A DNA stretch of 14,545 bases, taken from Chloroflexota bacterium. GTDB lineage: Bacteria; Chloroflexota; Dehalococcoidia; Plut-88900. Of this stretch, positions 13,742 through 14,545 are shown in pieces. Each line of letters opens with the position of its first letter. The stretch's first letter is position 1. The stretch lies in assembly GCA_022566235.1 (NCBI GenBank), contig JADFJI010000017.1, positions 1 through 14,545 of the forward strand, in the 5' to 3' direction. A program made the translations under genes and the position numbers. The notes beneath the pieces were generated by a model, which saw nothing but the letters and a program-made list of their open reading frames with translations, had not been told where the DNA came from and did not search any database.

Positions 13742-14545
13742 TAATCCAGAGTTAAACCAACCACGCTGCCTATGCCAAAGGTCACCGAGGCCGCAGCCGC
13801 CGCAACCAGCAACATGCGCCCCCCACTCCACACCGGGTTTTTACCCGTGATGATGCCCAGCAATACACCGATGGCTACGGTCATCAGTCCACTCAGTCCG
13901 ATGCTTAGGGAGAAGGCCACGACGCCATCGCTGACAATATGGGGTAACACGGGTATCAGCGCCCCCAGGCCAAAGGCGATGAAGGAGCTTATTGTCGCCA
14001 TCCACGGCGAGCCAAGCTGGGATGGGTCAAGGCCCAGCTCCTCCCTGGCCAGGGTCTCCAGGGCTACCTTCGGATCGGACATAATCCGCTCCGCCACGGC
14101 CCGGGCCTCTTCCCTGGTGAAGCCCTTTGACTGGTAGATCAACGCCAACTCGTGGCGCTCCTCCTCCGGGAACTCTTCCAGCTCGGCCCGCTCCACCTCT
14201 ATCTCTTTCTCGTATATATCCCTCTGGGCCCTGACGGAAACATACTCTCCCGCCGCCATAGAGAACGCGCCGGCCAGCAGACCCGAGACCCCCACCAGCA
14301 CTATGAAGCTGGTCTCGGTGGTGGCCCCGGCTACGCCCATCACCAGACTCAGATTGGACACAAGCCCATCGTTGAACCCCAGCACTCCTGCCCTGATGTT
14401 GGCCGTGCCGCTGTAGTGCCGCCGCTCCAAGGATACGATCTGGGCATACCCAGCGGTGCCGGCAAGTTTACCTAGAGCGCCGAAGTGCTCCTGCTCTTCC
14501 TTCATAATCGAAGATGCGTCCGGGTCTTCTCTAAGAGTGTCTATG
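13741..14545 (-). CDS. VIT1/CCC1-family transporter, probable C-terminal part of a ferritin-like fusion (partial)
   Basis: From ATG 14505 the protein has 254 residues of the VIT1/CCC1 family, which moves Fe(II) or Mn(II) across membranes. Visible parts: LGFNDGLVSNLSLVMGVAG (first membrane helix), GAFSMAAGEYVSVRAQ (second), an acidic cytoplasmic helix pair with EKEIEVERAELEEFPEEERHEL, LGSPWMATISSFIAFGLGALIP and three further helices ending in FGIGSVVGL. The frame stays open upstream of ATG 14505 to the window edge (IDTLREDPDASSI). The segment EEQEHFGALGKL resembles the last helix of a ferritin-like/rubrerythrin domain (ExxH), which is fused ahead of VIT1 in the MbfA-type subfamily. I therefore treat ATG 14505 as probably internal and the gene as partial. 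Its stop overlaps the ribosome site of the lipoprotein gene. Confidence 0.85.
   Translation of the reverse strand, partial: IDTLREDPDASSIMKEEQEHFGALGKLAGTAGYAQIVSLERRHYSGTANIRAGVLGFNDGLVSNLSLVMGVAGATTETSFIVLVGVSGLLAGAFSMAAGEYVSVRAQRDIYEKEIEVERAELEEFPEEERHELALIYQSKGFTREEARAVAERIMSDPKVALETLAREELGLDPSQLGSPWMATISSFIAFGLGALIPVLPHIVSDGVVAFSLSIGLSGLMTVAIGVLLGIITGKNPVWSGGRMLLVAAAAASVTFGIGSVVGLTLD

Noticed and set aside
1..14545. CRISPR arrays, tRNA or rRNA genes, insertion sequences, toxin-antitoxin or phage-defence modules
   Set aside because: No regularly spaced repeats, cloverleaf-like segments, transposase or integrase motifs, or recognised defence proteins were seen on either strand.

Overview
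The window holds two unlike pieces of DNA. Bases 1 to about 550 are AT-rich (roughly a third G+C by eye), use AGA-type arginine codons and A-rich upstream regions without clear Shine-Dalgarno sites, and carry on the plus strand the tail of a probable glycosyltransferase and a NUDIX hydrolase of GDP-mannose mannosyl hydrolase type, as expected in a surface-polysaccharide locus. From about 580 to the end the DNA is about 60% G+C, with good Shine-Dalgarno sites and several TTG or GTG starts. The change falls inside the NUDIX gene, in a purine-rich tract, and cuts that gene short. An assembly chimera or a real recombination junction are both possible; the chimera seems more likely.

The GC-rich part is mostly a bacterial housekeeping block on the minus strand. 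In transcription order (high to low coordinates) it reads: HD-GYP response regulator, ribosomal protein L19 (rplS), primosomal helicase PriA, peptide deformylase (def), a tRNA nucleotidyltransferase/poly(A) polymerase-family protein, a fused SecD-SecF, then the alpha and beta subunits of a class I CoA-transferase. The alpha gene is split by an in-frame TGA. Promoter-like sequences lie ahead of rplS, def and (weakly) secDF, suggesting several transcription units that may read through. The shared theme is translation, protein export and replication restart, with a CoA-thioester enzyme at the end.

Upstream of this block a PLP-dependent threonine dehydratase-like gene runs on the plus strand, divergent from the HD-GYP gene over 104 bases. 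It converges on a minus-strand pair: a VIT1/CCC1-type transporter that probably continues past the window edge as a ferritin-like fusion, and a large lipoprotein ending in a DUF3105 domain. The lipoprotein signal peptide is encoded upstream of any ATG, GTG or TTG, pointing to an ATC start or a sequence error.

The organism of the GC-rich part is a bacterium. The fused SecDF, DUF3105 lipoprotein and general gene content fit Chloroflexota (Dehalococcoidia-like), but this is a low-confidence guess. No rRNA, tRNA, CRISPR array, insertion sequence or phage gene was seen. No intergenic stretch exceeds 190 bases. I found no convincing new multi-gene system; the most interesting points are the in-frame TGA, the junction, the ATC-start lipoprotein and the palindromic rplS leader.
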